Shown piece by piece: positions 9,383 through 18,982 of a stretch of DNA of 26,917 nt. The stretch is from the NCBI GenBank assembly GCA_001313365.1, contig BBFS01000066.1, forward strand, positions 1-26,917, read 5' to 3'. A model generated the notes under the pieces. It did not search any database. It saw only the letters and a list, made by a program, of their open reading frames with translations, and had not been told where the DNA came from. A program made the translations under genes and the position numbers. This DNA is from Paenarthrobacter nitroguajacolicus JCM 14115 (GTDB lineage Bacteria; Actinomycetota; Actinomycetes; Actinomycetales; Micrococcaceae). Positions within the stretch are counted from its first letter, which is position 1. Each line of letters begins with the position of its first letter.

Positions 9383-10685
9383 TTAGCCTGTCACGTTCTG
9401 CCGCGCGTCCCGGGTGACCGTCACGCCGTCGTCGCCCTTGAGGAAGATGCGCATCCGGAAGATCCAGAAGATGCCGATCAGGTACGCCGCTCCGGAGGTG
9501 ATGATCAGGAAGACAAAGAGCAGCGTGGGGCCCGCGGAGATGATCAGCGGGGGGGTCACCAAGGCAGCGCCGGCAGCAACAAGGCGGGCGAAGGCGATAG
9601 TGATGCCCTGAGCAGTGCTTCGGTGGCTTGTGGGAAAGAGCTCCTGCGACCAGATCTTGTACATGGGTTCACCGGCAATGGCACCGCCAAGGCACCCAGG
9701 ACTCCCATGACCACCAGTGTCACAGCGGTGATGCCGAAGACCAGCGGAACTGCCAACCCCGCGAGGGCGAGGATGGCCGCGATGACGAACGAGCGGTGAC
9801 GCTTTGAGGTATCCACGATTTTCATCATGACGAACAGTCCTGCCACGCTAAGCAGGAGGATGCCAAGGCCCAACATCGATGCCGTGGCAACATCAGTGCC
9901 GGCTACGTTCACAAAAAGGTAGGTGGAGAATTGTCCGTTCGTGTTGGCAGCGATGTTGACCAAGGCATAGAAGAGGCCGGTTGCTACGAGCGGCGCGAGA
10001 AGCTTGGGCGCAAAAAGGGCACGCAGAGAACTCAAATCCACGCGCTCGCCATCGACGGCGTCGTCGCGTACCGCGGCGTTGCGCGTTTCGGTCCACAAAC
10101 GCGATTCCTTGATACCCCCCCACCGCAGCGCAACTGCAAGCAATGCGACCACGGCCAAGTGTCCGTAAATAATCTGTGCACCCAACATACCCGCGTTGCC
10201 AAAGAAGATGCTGATGACAATGACGCCCAGAATGCCCGCCATCCAGAGCACATGAGTGAAGGTCACCATCTTTCCGCGCTTATCCTCCGGCGCCGATTCG
10301 GCAATCATGGCCATGGAAACAGGGAGATCGGCACCGGCAGCGAAGCCGAGCAGGGCCAAGCCCACGTAAAGGACCGGGACACTCGGGAAAAGCATGAGGG
10401 CCAACGCGGCCACGATGAAAATGCTCAACGTGGCGAGGAAAACCCGACGACGACCCAACCTGTCACCCAGACGCCCACCTATCAGCGCGCCGCCTGCGAT
10501 CATGACCGTCAGGAGCGCTGACAGCTGCCCGATCTGGCCGGGCGTAAGGCCTAGCGGTCCTTGGAGGATCACCAATGCCGTACCTGTTCCGGCGATAGCT
10601 CCGGCGTCAACGTAGGAGCCAGGCCGGACGCGAAGGCAACCCGCCACCCATGCCGGGTGGCGACTCGTAGGTCAAGGGTATTCAT
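9383..10685 (-). CDS. MFS transporter, sugar-porter-like (frameshifted)
   Basis: Twelve-helix inner-membrane carrier of about 434 codons. The N-terminal half holds GALIGGRLGDRLGRRRVF, the MFS loop 2-3 signature, and FAAGADLPVSMAMIAE. The C-terminal half holds PMYKIWSQELFPTSHRSTAQG, which corresponds to the sugar-porter E-FPT-R loop. It probably imports a glycoside, rhamnose or another sugar by proton symport. ATG 10685 has a strong AAGGAGAG site 5 bases upstream. It is the first gene of an operon with TetR, GH78 and GH3 genes, behind a candidate promoter at 10764-10792. Frame changes lie near 10625 (early) and 9680. Transport activity is well supported; the substrate is inferred from its neighbours. 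Confidence 0.82.
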
Positions 10686-10738
10686 GGGACTCTCCTTTGA
10701 ATCACAAAGTTGTGTGGGGGGGAGCAGGGTTCTTTTGA

Positions 10739-10749
10739 ATCGTTTCGAT
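10739..10749. promoter_or_regulatory. Operator-like palindrome at the MFS/TetR operon promoter
   Basis: ATCGTTTCGAT is an 11-base inverted repeat lying directly downstream of the predicted start point (about 10757) and upstream of the MFS gene. A protein bound here would block transcription. The operon's own TetR protein is the natural candidate. The assignment is inference. Confidence 0.35.
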
Positions 10750-10763
10750 CCTGCTTTCAAAAA

Positions 10764-10792
10764 AGCCTAGCAAGTTAAAAACCTACCCACAA
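10764..10792 (-). promoter_or_regulatory. Candidate sigma-70 promoter for the MFS-TetR-GH78-GH3 operon
   Basis: On the minus strand TTGTGG (10792-10787) is followed after exactly 17 bases by TAGGCT (10769-10764), fitting a housekeeping-sigma promoter with an expected start near 10757. It lies 79 bases upstream of ATG 10685 in the only sizeable gap on this side. Confidence 0.45.
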
Positions 10793-10860
10793 GAGGGTAT
10801 TTAGCGGCCACGTGGGGGGGTTTCTGCGATGGTCGCTTCCCGAACGCTCCCCCGCAACGC

Positions 10861-10894
10861 TCGACGTCGGCACTCAGGTAAGTGCCGACGTCGA
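10861..10894 (-). terminator. 14-bp stem hairpin after the aromatic-acid transporter gene
   Basis: TCGACGTCGGCACT pairs perfectly with AGTGCCGACGTCGA around a 6-base loop. It lies 18 bases past the stop of the AAHS transporter gene (10913), so it probably ends the P450 operon. It has no U-tract, as is common for actinobacterial terminators, and the symmetry would also allow function on the plus strand. Confidence 0.6.
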
Positions 10895-10912
10895 CCTCGT
10901 TTCTGTGTGCTT

Positions 10913-12258
10913 TTAGCCCACCCTCACCGTCTCGCTAACCTGCTCCCCTGCCGGTTTCCCGGAGGTGAGCGACCAAATGGCAGCCATCGCCAAAGCCGAT
11001 ACCACCAACGGGATGCCGAAAAGGATGAAGACGTTCTCCGCCTTCCACCCGCCGGCCAGCAGGTAGCCGACCAGGATCGGTGAAAGGATCGAGACGAGTC
11101 GTCCGATGCCCACCATCCAACCGATGCCCGTTCCGCGCAGGGCGGCCGGGAACAGAGTGGGCGTGGTGGCGTAAAACCCTGCAACGTTGGCAGAAGTGAC
11201 CACGCCAAGAACTGCACCGATGACGATGGCCAGTGATGTTTGGTTGAACGTCATGCCGAAAACTACATAGATCAGGCAGAGACCAACAGAGATCCCAGCA
11301 GCAAGTGCCGGCTGCGGAGGAAGACAGCCAGGATGCTGAAGATGAAGCAGCCGATGATGCCACCGAAGTTGACCACCAACCCCATGGTCACGCCCAGGCT
11401 GTCGTCTCCCGATGATGTGGCAATGAGCTTGGGCGTCCACGTGCTGGCGAAATAGTAGGCCGCGATCATCAGCCCGTAACCTGTCCACAGCAGGAGCGAC
11501 TGGATGGCCATTCGCCCCGCGAGAAGGTCTCCGATTCCGCGCTGCACCTGCTGTTCCATAGGTAACTTAGGGAGTTCGGCCAGGGCCGGCCTCCGCATTT
11601 GCAGGAGAAGGGCATTTACCCGGGCCAGGGCGTTGGGCGGACGCTTGCTGACTAAGTACTCCAGCGATTCGGGGAGGAAACGCCAGGTCACCGCAAGCAT
11701 GATGATGCTGGCTGCGGCCCCCCCGACGGCGAACACAGAGCGCCAGCCAAAGTGTGGAATCAGCGGCCCCCCCGCAATGAAGCCGCCAAGAGTCGCGCCG
11801 ATGGCGAACCCTGACGTGAACAACCCGAAAATACTCCCGCGGCGTTTATCCGACGAGTACTCCGAGACGAACACGTTCAAGTTGGCGATCATGCCGCCAA
11901 TGCCCAGGCCGGCCAGCACCCGGTAGGCCATGAGCTGGATGACGTCGCCGGCAAAGACTGAGAGGACCATGCCCGTGCTCACGAGGATCAGTGCCACCAG
12001 CATCATTCGGCGTCGGCCGATCTTATCTGAAAATGGCGTGAGAATCAGCGAGCCCGCGGCCATCCCTACGAGACCGGAGCTGAGCAGGAAACCCAGCGTG
12101 ACGGGGTCCAGGCTCCACGCTTTGGACAGTGCGGGCGCTGCATAGGCGGCCACCGCAACGTCCATACCGTCAATGAGCATCAGGGCGATGGCCACCGCAA
12201 CGGCCCGGACTTGGAGCCGGCTCATCGGGGATGAGCGAAGGTCTTTGAGAATGTCCAT
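10913..12258 (-). CDS. MFS aromatic acid/H+ symporter (AAHS family; one frame break)
   Basis: Twelve-helix carrier of about 448 codons. Helix 1 contains LMLIDGMDVAVAAYAAPAL, matching the D-DG-D motif typical of aromatic-acid carriers such as those for 4-hydroxybenzoate or vanillate. The loop 2-3 signature is SDKIGRRRMML, followed by LGIGGMIANLNVFVSEY. YYFASTWTPKLIATS is the family-typical helix-7 region, and the C-terminal half has LRGTGIGWMVGIGRL. ATG 12258 has AAGGAAG 5 bases upstream, inside the end of the P450 gene, and starts only 2 bases after the P450 stop. It therefore likely imports the methoxylated aromatic acid that the P450 demethylates. A single frame change lies near 11305. The G/C runs at 11718 and 11767 are in frame and add one Gly each. 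Confidence 0.87.
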
Positions 12259-12260
12259 GT

Positions 12261-13495
12261 TTACTTCCTTGTAAAGGTGGAACTTGTCTTGACGCGCACA
12301 GGCAAGGATTGCCACGCCCGCAGCGTGTTGTTGTGGTGCCTGCGTGTGGGGCCACAGATTTCGATGGTTTCGATCCTTCGAGCGAGCACTTCGAGGAGGG
12401 TGGATGCTTCGAGTCGGGCAATGTGTTGGCCGACGCACTGGTGGATCCCAAAACCGAACCCCCCCACGTGCCCGGAGGATCCCGGTTCAGGTCGAAGCTG
12501 TCCGGATCGTCCCAGCGCCGAGGATCCCGGTTAGCTGATCCCAGGAACATGAGAATCTTCCTGCCCTCGGGGGGGATGAGCGTCCCGCCCACCTCGATGT
12601 CCCGCGTGGTGGTCCGGAAGAAGGTCTGGACCGGTGACTCGAAGCGGACTGCTTCGTCAAAGGCCGTACGTGACAGCGAGGAGTTTTCGCGAAGCCGGGA
12701 CCATTGGCCAGGGTTGGTGGCAAATGCGTAAAGAACAGCGGCCAGGCCGTTAACAGTGTGTCCACGCCGGCAGTGAGCAGCGACCGGACAATCAACGGAG
12801 CCTGCGCCTCGGTGATGTCCCCACGATCCGCGGCAGCCAGATCCGGGCACCGAATCCGTCCTTGGTCAGCACCTCCCGAGCACACTGCGAGGCGATCGAA
12901 GCGGACAGCTCGGTACCCGCGGCGCTCCCTTGGCCACGAGCTCGTTGGGCGGGCCAAAGGCATTAAACGCGTGGTCCCCGTACGGGAGCAGGTTCTCCCG
13001 GCCGGCCTGGGGGGGATGCCCACAGCATCTGGAAAGACACGAAGCGGGAAAGCCGCAGCCAGGTCCGCGACGGCGTCGAACTCCGGGCCACGGGACAGGA
13101 CCTGGTCCACCAGCTCTTCGGCGTCGACTGTCCAGGATTCCGCCAGTTTGCGGATCTCCCGGGGTCCTAGAATCTTGGTCAGCACGGCACGTGGCGCGTC
13201 ATGGTGGGGGCGGGTCAGCTTCGAGAAGAAGGCTCGGTGGTCGCCATGGCATTTCCTTCCGGAAGTTGCTGAGGCCCACACCGGCCGCGGACTGGAATGT
13301 TTGCCAGTCGGTCAGAGCGGCCTGCACTTCCCCCCCGTACCGGCCATGGCGTAGACGTCGTATTTGTTGAGATAGACCACAGGGCCGGCAGCCCGGAGTT
13401 CTGATTGGAACGGGAGTGGATTTTCCAACACATCCCGGCTGAACGGATCGACGTCCGTGCAGGGGATTTTGGGGGTCGCTGATGATGGTTGTCAT
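12261..13495 (-). CDS. Cytochrome P450, CYP199-like (frameshifted)
   Basis: Heme-thiolate monooxygenase of about 411 codons. Read across frames it gives DPFSRDVLENPLPFQSELR and VVYLNKYDVYAMA at the N-terminus, then SNFRKEMPWRPPSLLLEADPP. The I-helix is SLLTAGVDT, the K-helix ExxR is EAVR in AFDEAVRFESPVQTFFR, and the heme loop is FGFGIHQCVGQ (Cys codon 12437-12435). The heme loop, the FFRTTTRDIEVGG and FLGSANRDPRRWDDP segments and the NTLRAWQSLPV end resemble CYP199A enzymes, which O-demethylate para-methoxybenzoates. GAAGGA lies 7 bases before ATG 13495. The gene sits 32 bases after the reductase gene and 2 bases before the aromatic transporter gene. Many frame changes are present (near 13440, 13330, 13204, 13009-12900, 12750 and 12465). 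The family is firm; the substrate (a methoxylated benzoate) is inferred. Confidence 0.87.
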
Positions 13496-13527
13496 GGGTG
13501 GGTCCTTCGTGAGATGTGCCGGGGGGG

Positions 13528-14503
13528 CTAAACGTCAAGAACGAGGCGGTCCCCGCATGAGCGTGAGACGCAAGGAAACATGCAGTTTCCGGCGGCCCGA
13601 TCCGCATCGCTAAGAATGGAGTCGCGGTGGTCTGGTTGGCCGTCGAGGACTGTGACTTCACAGGTTCCGCACGTGCCTTCCCTGCACGAAGTCAGCATTC
13701 GCACGCCGGCTCCCTGGATCGCCTCGAGGACGCTTACCTCGGGTGGAACGGTGACGGTGAGCCCTGCGCGAGCCAGTTCGACGTCGAAAGAAGCGTCTCT
13801 GACGGGGGCGCCGTGCGACTTGGCGGCGAAGTGTTCAAGGCGCAGGAGGCCGGGCGGCCAGTCAGCGCAGTGGCGTTCGACGGCGGCAAGAAGCCTCTGC
13901 GGACCGCAAACGTACACCTTGGTGTCAGTTTCGGATCCCCCCCGATGAGATCCGATGCGCTACAGGGCCTACTTGGTCCTTGGGCATGATCACGACGCGA
14001 TCACCATAGACTGCGAGCTCGTCCAGGAATGCCATGGTTCGCCGTGACCGTCCGAGGTACACCAGCCGCCAGTCCGCTCCCATCATGTGAGCCTGCTGGA
14101 TCATGGGCAGCAGGGGTGTGATCCCGATGCCTCCGGCGATGAAGACGTACTTTTCGGACGGTACGAGGCGGAAATTGTTACGGGGGGGCCCGCCAAGGGC
14201 GAGGGTCATGCCCTCGGTGAGCCCACGATGGATGAAGTCTGATCCGCCGCGGCCGTCCCTCTCATGGAGGACGGCAATGCGGTAGGTGTGGGCATCCCAT
14301 CGGTCTCCGCAAAGGGAGTACTGGCGGTTGATGCCTGACGGCAGTACCACGTCAATGTGCGATCCCGGCGTCCAGTCGGGCAATCTGCGCCCTGCCGGGT
14401 GAGCCAGGTCCAGGGACACAACTCCATCTGCGAGCTGCTTCTTCGCGGTCACTACCAACTTGGTCTCAGAGGCGTATGACTGGGAATTCTCTTCGGTGAA
14501 CAT
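13528..14503 (-). CDS. Phthalate-family oxygenase reductase (FMN-NAD-2Fe-2S; VanB-like; frameshifted)
   Basis: Electron-transfer protein of about 325 codons with the domain order flavin, NAD, ferredoxin. Residues ~1-110 contain TPGSHIDVVLPSG and the flavin motif RQYSLCGD. Residues ~110-220 contain the NAD motif GGIGITPLLPM and YVCGPQRLL. The C-terminal 90 residues are a plant-type 2Fe-2S domain with CREGTCGTC and a fourth Cys in PCVSRS. This order matches vanillate demethylase reductase and phthalate dioxygenase reductase, not the glutathione-reductase-like partners of most bacterial P450s. ATG 14503 has AAAGGAG 5 bases upstream. It is co-directional with the P450 gene (32-base gap), and no Rieske oxygenase gene is nearby, so it probably reduces the P450. 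One frame break lies at the C7 run 13937-13943. Confidence 0.87.
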
Positions 14504-14544
14504 TCGGCTCCTTTGCTCGCGTTGTTCTCCGTAAAGACTCGCTT

Positions 14545-15382
14545 TCAGCCGTCCATCGCCACTATGGAATTCTCAATGGTTGAGATAGCTTTCGAGAGTT
14601 GCGTCACCTCGGAGGCGGTGCGGGGGGGTACTCCATCGAACGGGTCACAGCTGCCGACGCGGCCTGCAGTACGGCGATGCGGGACCTCGCAATGGCATCA
14701 TTCGGCACAATCACAGCCAACGCAGCCACCACCTTGCCCAAGGGATCCCTGACCGGAACGGCCGCACCGGCAGCGGCCGGGTGGAGGTGCCCCCCCGCCA
14801 AAAAAGCGAACCCCCCCTGCCGGCGCACCTCGGCAAGGGCAGACCGGAGCTGCTGCGGAGTGCTGATCGTCTGGTCGGTGAACACCTCAAGAGGCCTGGC
14901 TATGATCCGCTCCTGTTGGGCCGCCGGAGCATAAGCCAACAGAAGAAGGCCCGACGACGAAGCGTGCAAGGGCAAGCGACCCGCAACGCGGGTGTAATTG
15001 ATGACAGCCCCCCGGGAGCTGTCAGCCGTTCAACGAAAAGCACTTCATCGCCCTCCATGACGCCCAGCTGGATGTGCTGGCCGACGATCGAGTGCAGATC
15101 TTCCATGACCGGCATCGCCGCTTCTCTGAGGCTCAGCGTCGGTGAAGCACGGGAAGCCAGCTCCCACATCCGGACGCCGATCCGAACCTTCCGGTCCTCG
15201 TCGCGCTGGAGCCACCCAAACCCACTGAGCTCCTCTACAAGCCGCGAGGCAGTGGCGATATGCAGCCCGGAACGGCGGGAAATCTCTGTGACGGTCAACG
15301 CGGTATCACCGGGCCCGAAGGCTTCAATGATCCGGACGGCGCGGGAGAGGACAGACTCTCCACCTTGAGTGCGGGGGGGCAT
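14545..15382 (-). CDS. IclR-family transcriptional regulator (frameshifted)
   Basis: N-terminal winged helix: SVLSRAVRIIEAFGPGD, then LTVTEISRRSGLHIATASRLV and EELSGFGWLQRDED. The IclR effector domain follows (IGVRMWELASRASP, QHIQLGVMEGDEVLFVERL, LPLHASSSGLLLLAYAP, VPVRDPLGKVVAALAVIVP). ATG 15382 (MPPRTQ) is chosen because GGAGAG lies 9 bases upstream and IclR proteins normally start about here; a longer in-frame start at 15442 exists. Correcting the frame at the G7 run 14622-14628 gives the end TASEVTQLSKAISTIENS and a stop at 14545, about 279 codons. It precedes the reductase gene by 41 bases on the same strand. IclR proteins commonly control aromatic catabolism, so it is the likely regulator of the P450 operon. 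Confidence 0.85.
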
Positions 15383-15432
15383 GGCCCTACTCTCCGTGAT
15401 TTTCGAGATCAGCTCAACGTCTACAGCCACGT

Positions 15433-15462
15433 CGCCGGGCAAAGGAACTCCCCTGCCCGGCG
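15433..15462 (-). terminator. Hairpin between the long rhamnosidase gene and iclR
   Basis: CGCCGGGCA pairs with TGCCCGGCG (9-bp perfect stem, 12-base loop), 14 bases beyond the rhamnosidase stop at 15477. It could end the ABC-rhamnosidase operon. No U-tract follows. Confidence 0.45.
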
Positions 15463-15476
15463 CTTCGCATCAATCG

Positions 15477-18098
15477 CTAGGAAACCAGCTGCACCGCAAA
15501 CTCGTGGCGGCCCGGCCCCACGTCAACTGGGTCCTGCCCGGGCAGCTCGACGCGCGCGGTGCTTCCGGTGGGGGGATTTCGACGACGGCGGTGAGGTCGC
15601 CGTCGTCGATCCGCCACTGCACCGAAGCGGTACCGTACGGCGTCTCATGGCGGGCTGAGGCCCAACTGAGGCCACCTCCTGGCTGCGGCTTGACGAGGAT
15701 CTTGCGATAACCAGGCTCCAGGGGTGCAAGGCCTGCGACCACCCGGTGCATCCAGTCAGCCACGGCTCCCAGGGCATAGTGGTTGAAGGAGGTCATCTCC
15801 CCCCCGGGTTGATGGAACCGTCCGGAAGCATTGAATCCCAGCGCTCCCAGATGGTAGTTCCGCCCTGCCCTACGGCGTAGAGCCAGGAGGGGCATTCTGT
15901 TTCCAGCAGCAGATCGTAAGCGGCGTCGATTTCACCCGCAAGCGTGAGCGCGTCAGAGACCACAGGAGTGCCGGCAAATCCTGTGCCGATCCGGTTTCCG
16001 TTCGCCCGGACCAGCTCGGCCAGGCGGGAGCCCGCACGCGCTTTGGAGTCAGTATCCGGGAAGAGATCGAACACAATCGCCAGTGCGTAGGCTGTTTGGG
16101 CATCGCTGCTCATGATGCCGTCCGGGTGGATGTACTCGCGGGCAAACGCCGCTGCCACGTCGCGGGACAACGTCAGGTAGCGCAACTCGTCGTCGGACTT
16201 GCCCAAGACTGCAGCCGACTTAGCGAGGTGCCGGGCGGACCACGCGAAGTACGCAGTTGCTACCAGATGCGGGTCCGTCATGGCTTGGGTGGGGGTCTTC
16301 CGGAGGCGCGGTGGGATCGAGCCAGTCGCCGAGTTGGAAGCTGCCGTTCCAGAGGTGGCTTTCGCCCGCCAGCCGGTCCACCAGGTTCACCCAGCTCTTG
16401 GCGCTCTCATATTGCTCAGCCAGAATTCCGGGGTCGTTGAATCGCTCGTGAAGGGTCCAGGGCGTCAGTACCGCAACGTCTCCCCCCCACACCGCTCCCG
16501 GGCGGATGGGTGTCCAGTAGTTGCCTCCGGGAATGACGGGAACGTACCAGGGTACGGTGCCGTCTGGAAGCTGTTCCGCGGCTACGTCCTTGAGCCACGA
16601 GGACAGCATGCCGGAGCAGTCGTAGAGGAAACTGGCCGTCGGCGCGAATACCTGGATGTCGCCGGTCCACCCGAGTCGTTCGTCGCGTTGGGGGGGCAAT
16701 CGGTGGGGATGTCCACGAAGTTCCCCCCCTTCATGCTCCACAGCACGTTCTCATGCAAGCGGTTCAGGTCCGGGTTGGAAGACTCAAACCAGCCTGTTCG
16801 CTCCATGTCGGTGTGGTACACCCGGGCTGTGACGTTTTCGGCGATGTCCCCCCGCCGACCCACCCTGTGATCTCGGCATAGCGGAAGCGTGAATCGTGAA
16901 CCGAGGCTCCCAGATTTCTTCTCCGGCCCCGGACAGGATGTAGTGGTCTGTGGAGTCCGCGCCGCGGAGTGGGCGCGTGTACAGCTCACCGTCCTGCAGG
17001 ACCTCGGCGTGGCGGAGCGTGACCGCGGAACCGGCCTCTCCTCGAACGGAGATTCGGAGGCGGCCCACCAGGTTTTGCCCGAAATCCAACAGCGTCTTTC
17101 CCTCCGGGGAGGTCCAAACCCGTACGGGGGCCGACCTCACCAGTGCACCGCACAGGTGGTCCCTCGGGTGCCACCAGCGTCCCGGGATCGCGTTCGACGC
17201 CGGTCACCGGCTCCCAGCCGGAGTCATCGAACGCCGGGCGACTCCAACCAGTGGGCAGCTGGCGGGCGTCGTACGTCTCGCCCTTGTACAAGCTGGAAAG
17301 GAGGATTGGCCCGAACGAAGCCTTCCAGGTTTCGTCCGTGCCCACCACGGTGACCGAGCCGTCGTCGTGCGTGATGTGGAGCTGAGCCAACAGCGCCACC
17401 TTGTCGCCATAGAGGTTGGCATAGCCACCCTTGAAGCCGATACGACCCCCCCGGTACCAGCCGTCCGCGAGGAACGCGCCGATGGCGTTTTCGCCGTCCG
17501 TCACGCGCTCCGTAACGTCGTAGGTGTAGTAGCGAAGGCGCTGGCCGTAGACGGTCCAACCCGGCGACAATGCGTCGTCGCCTACGCGCACTCCATTGAT
17601 CTCCACCTCATAAAGCCCGTGGGCCGTGACGTACAGGCGGGCAGATGCCACCGGACGGTCAAGGGTGAAGCCGCGGCGAAGCAGTGGCGGCCGCCGGTCC
17701 GCTTCGGGGTCGTCATCCCACGCCGGTGTGATGGCGGTAGCGGTCCAGTCGACTGGTTCCAAGAGGCCGGTTTCGACGGCGGATGGCTGGCTCCAGCCGC
17801 TGGGCGTCTCGTTGCCCGCACCCCAGACCCGGACGCTGACCTCGGCTCGCTGGGCGGAACCCAGCGGTGCTGCCAACCACGGTACGAGTACCGATTCCGT
17901 CGATTCGATCCGTTCGCTGGTCCATTGTTTGTCACCGGTGGTCACTGAAACCTGGTATGCCTCTTGGACCCATCCGGGTTCGGCGCTGGTTTTCCAGGAA
18001 ATGCGGGGGGAGTTGGAAGGCCGATCCCCAGGGTGCCGCTTCCGGGGGGGTTGGGGGGGCAGGTGCTCGAACGTTGCCGGGTGCACGATGGCAGGCAT
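15477..18098 (-). CDS. GH78 alpha-L-rhamnosidase, full-length form (frameshifted)
   Basis: About 873 codons, the usual GH78 length. The N-terminus is fibronectin-like (ISWKTSAEPGWVQEAYQV, VRVWGAGNETPSGWS). The beta-sandwich domains follow (PLLRRGFTL, YEVEINGVRVGDDALSPGW, LADGWYRGGRIGF, SLYKGETYDAR), then LLDFGQNLVGRLR and RYAEITGW. The catalytic barrel has FVDIPTDCPQRDERLGWTGD (Glu of DER as general acid), SFQLGDWLDPTAPP, GTGFAGTPV, WERWDSMLPDGSINPG and SFNHYALGAVADW. ATG 18098 has AAGGAG 8 bases upstream. No signal peptide is seen, so it likely acts in the cytoplasm on imported rhamnosides. It follows the ABC permeases by 47 bases. Frame breaks fall near 17145, 16860, 16725, 16690, 16290, 15799 and 15570. 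It differs from the 6340-8634 copy throughout and is not a recent duplicate. Confidence 0.92.
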
Positions 18099-18145
18099 AG
18101 CGGAAGTCTCCTTGATGTGTGTGATTGGCGCCGGATAGCGGCTGG

Positions 18146-18982
18146 TCAGCCTTTGACGGCGCCGGCTGTCATGCCCGCGACAATCTGGCGGTTGAAGAAC
18201 AGGTACATGATGAACGGCGGCACGGTGATGAGCAGGATGTTCATGAAGAGCAGGTTGTAGTTGGTGGTGAACTGGCTCTGGAAGTTGAACAATGTGAGCT
18301 GCACCGTAGCGTTGGCGTCTCCGGGAAGGAAGTAGAGGGGGGGGTTCTGGAAGTCGTTGAAGATATGAACCGACTGGACCACGATCACGGTCACAATGAC
18401 CGAGCGCAGAAGCGGGAAGATCACTCGGAAGAACAACCTCACAGGACCGCAACCATCAATCACCGCGGCCTCATCGAGTTCCTTGGGAATCGAGGCAATG
18501 AACGCCCGGAACAACATGACGCAGAAGGAGAGGCCGAAGGCCACTTCAATGAGGATCAGGCCCGGGAGTGTCTTGAAGAGTCCCATGCCCTGCAACACCC
18601 AAATAGTGGGGGGGACGATTGCTGGCGGGATGATCAGGCCGGACAGGATCAGGAAGTTGGCAACGCCGTTCCAGCGGGACTTACGTCGCTGAAGGACCCA
18701 GGCCACCATGGCCGCGAGGATCACCAGGATGGTCACACTGACCACCGTCAGTATGGTGCTGTTGATGAACGCAGTGACCAGCATGAATTTCCTGGCCGAG
18801 AGGACCGCGGTGAAGTTCTCCACGAACTGGAAGTTGGTGGGCCAGGCGAAGTCCAGCTTTGCTGCTTCCTTGCGGTCCTTCACGGCAGTGAGGACCATGA
18901 AGAGCAGCGGAATGATGAAAACAACAATGCTGACGGCGATGGCCAGGACACCGAGTCCATAGCGTTTGAGGGCGGTGGTCAC
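18146..18982 (-). CDS. Carbohydrate ABC transporter permease (MalG-type)
   Basis: Unbroken 278-codon frame with six predicted membrane helices. It carries the EAA loop ELDEAAVIDGCGPVRLFFRV, through which the permease contacts the ATPase, and the MalG-like features FNDFQNPPLYFLPG and FNRQIVAGMTAGAVKG. The start is GTG 18982, overlapping the stop of the other permease as GTGA, with a perfect AAGGAGG upstream. The pair is therefore translationally coupled. The extra Pro in NPPLYF and in IVPPTIW (family NPLYF and IVPTIW) coincides with G8 and G7 runs. The ATPase gene is not in the window; in such actinobacterial CUT1 systems it is often a shared MsiK-like protein encoded elsewhere. Confidence 0.92.
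   Translation of the reverse strand: MTTALKRYGLGVLAIAVSIVVFIIPLLFMVLTAVKDRKEAAKLDFAWPTNFQFVENFTAVLSARKFMLVTAFINSTILTVVSVTILVILAAMVAWVLQRRKSRWNGVANFLILSGLIIPPAIVPPTIWVLQGMGLFKTLPGLILIEVAFGLSFCVMLFRAFIASIPKELDEAAVIDGCGPVRLFFRVIFPLLRSVIVTVIVVQSVHIFNDFQNPPLYFLPGDANATVQLTLFNFQSQFTTNYNLLFMNILLITVPPFIMYLFFNRQIVAGMTAGAVKG

Noticed and set aside
14545..15442. Upstream start at 15442 for the IclR gene
   Set aside because: It would place the GGAGAG ribosome site inside the coding region, and the extra 20 residues precede the usual IclR N-terminus.
6340..18098. The two rhamnosidase genes as a recent tandem duplication
   Set aside because: They differ in length, domain content and most non-catalytic sequence, and sit in different operons. 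They are distinct members of GH78.
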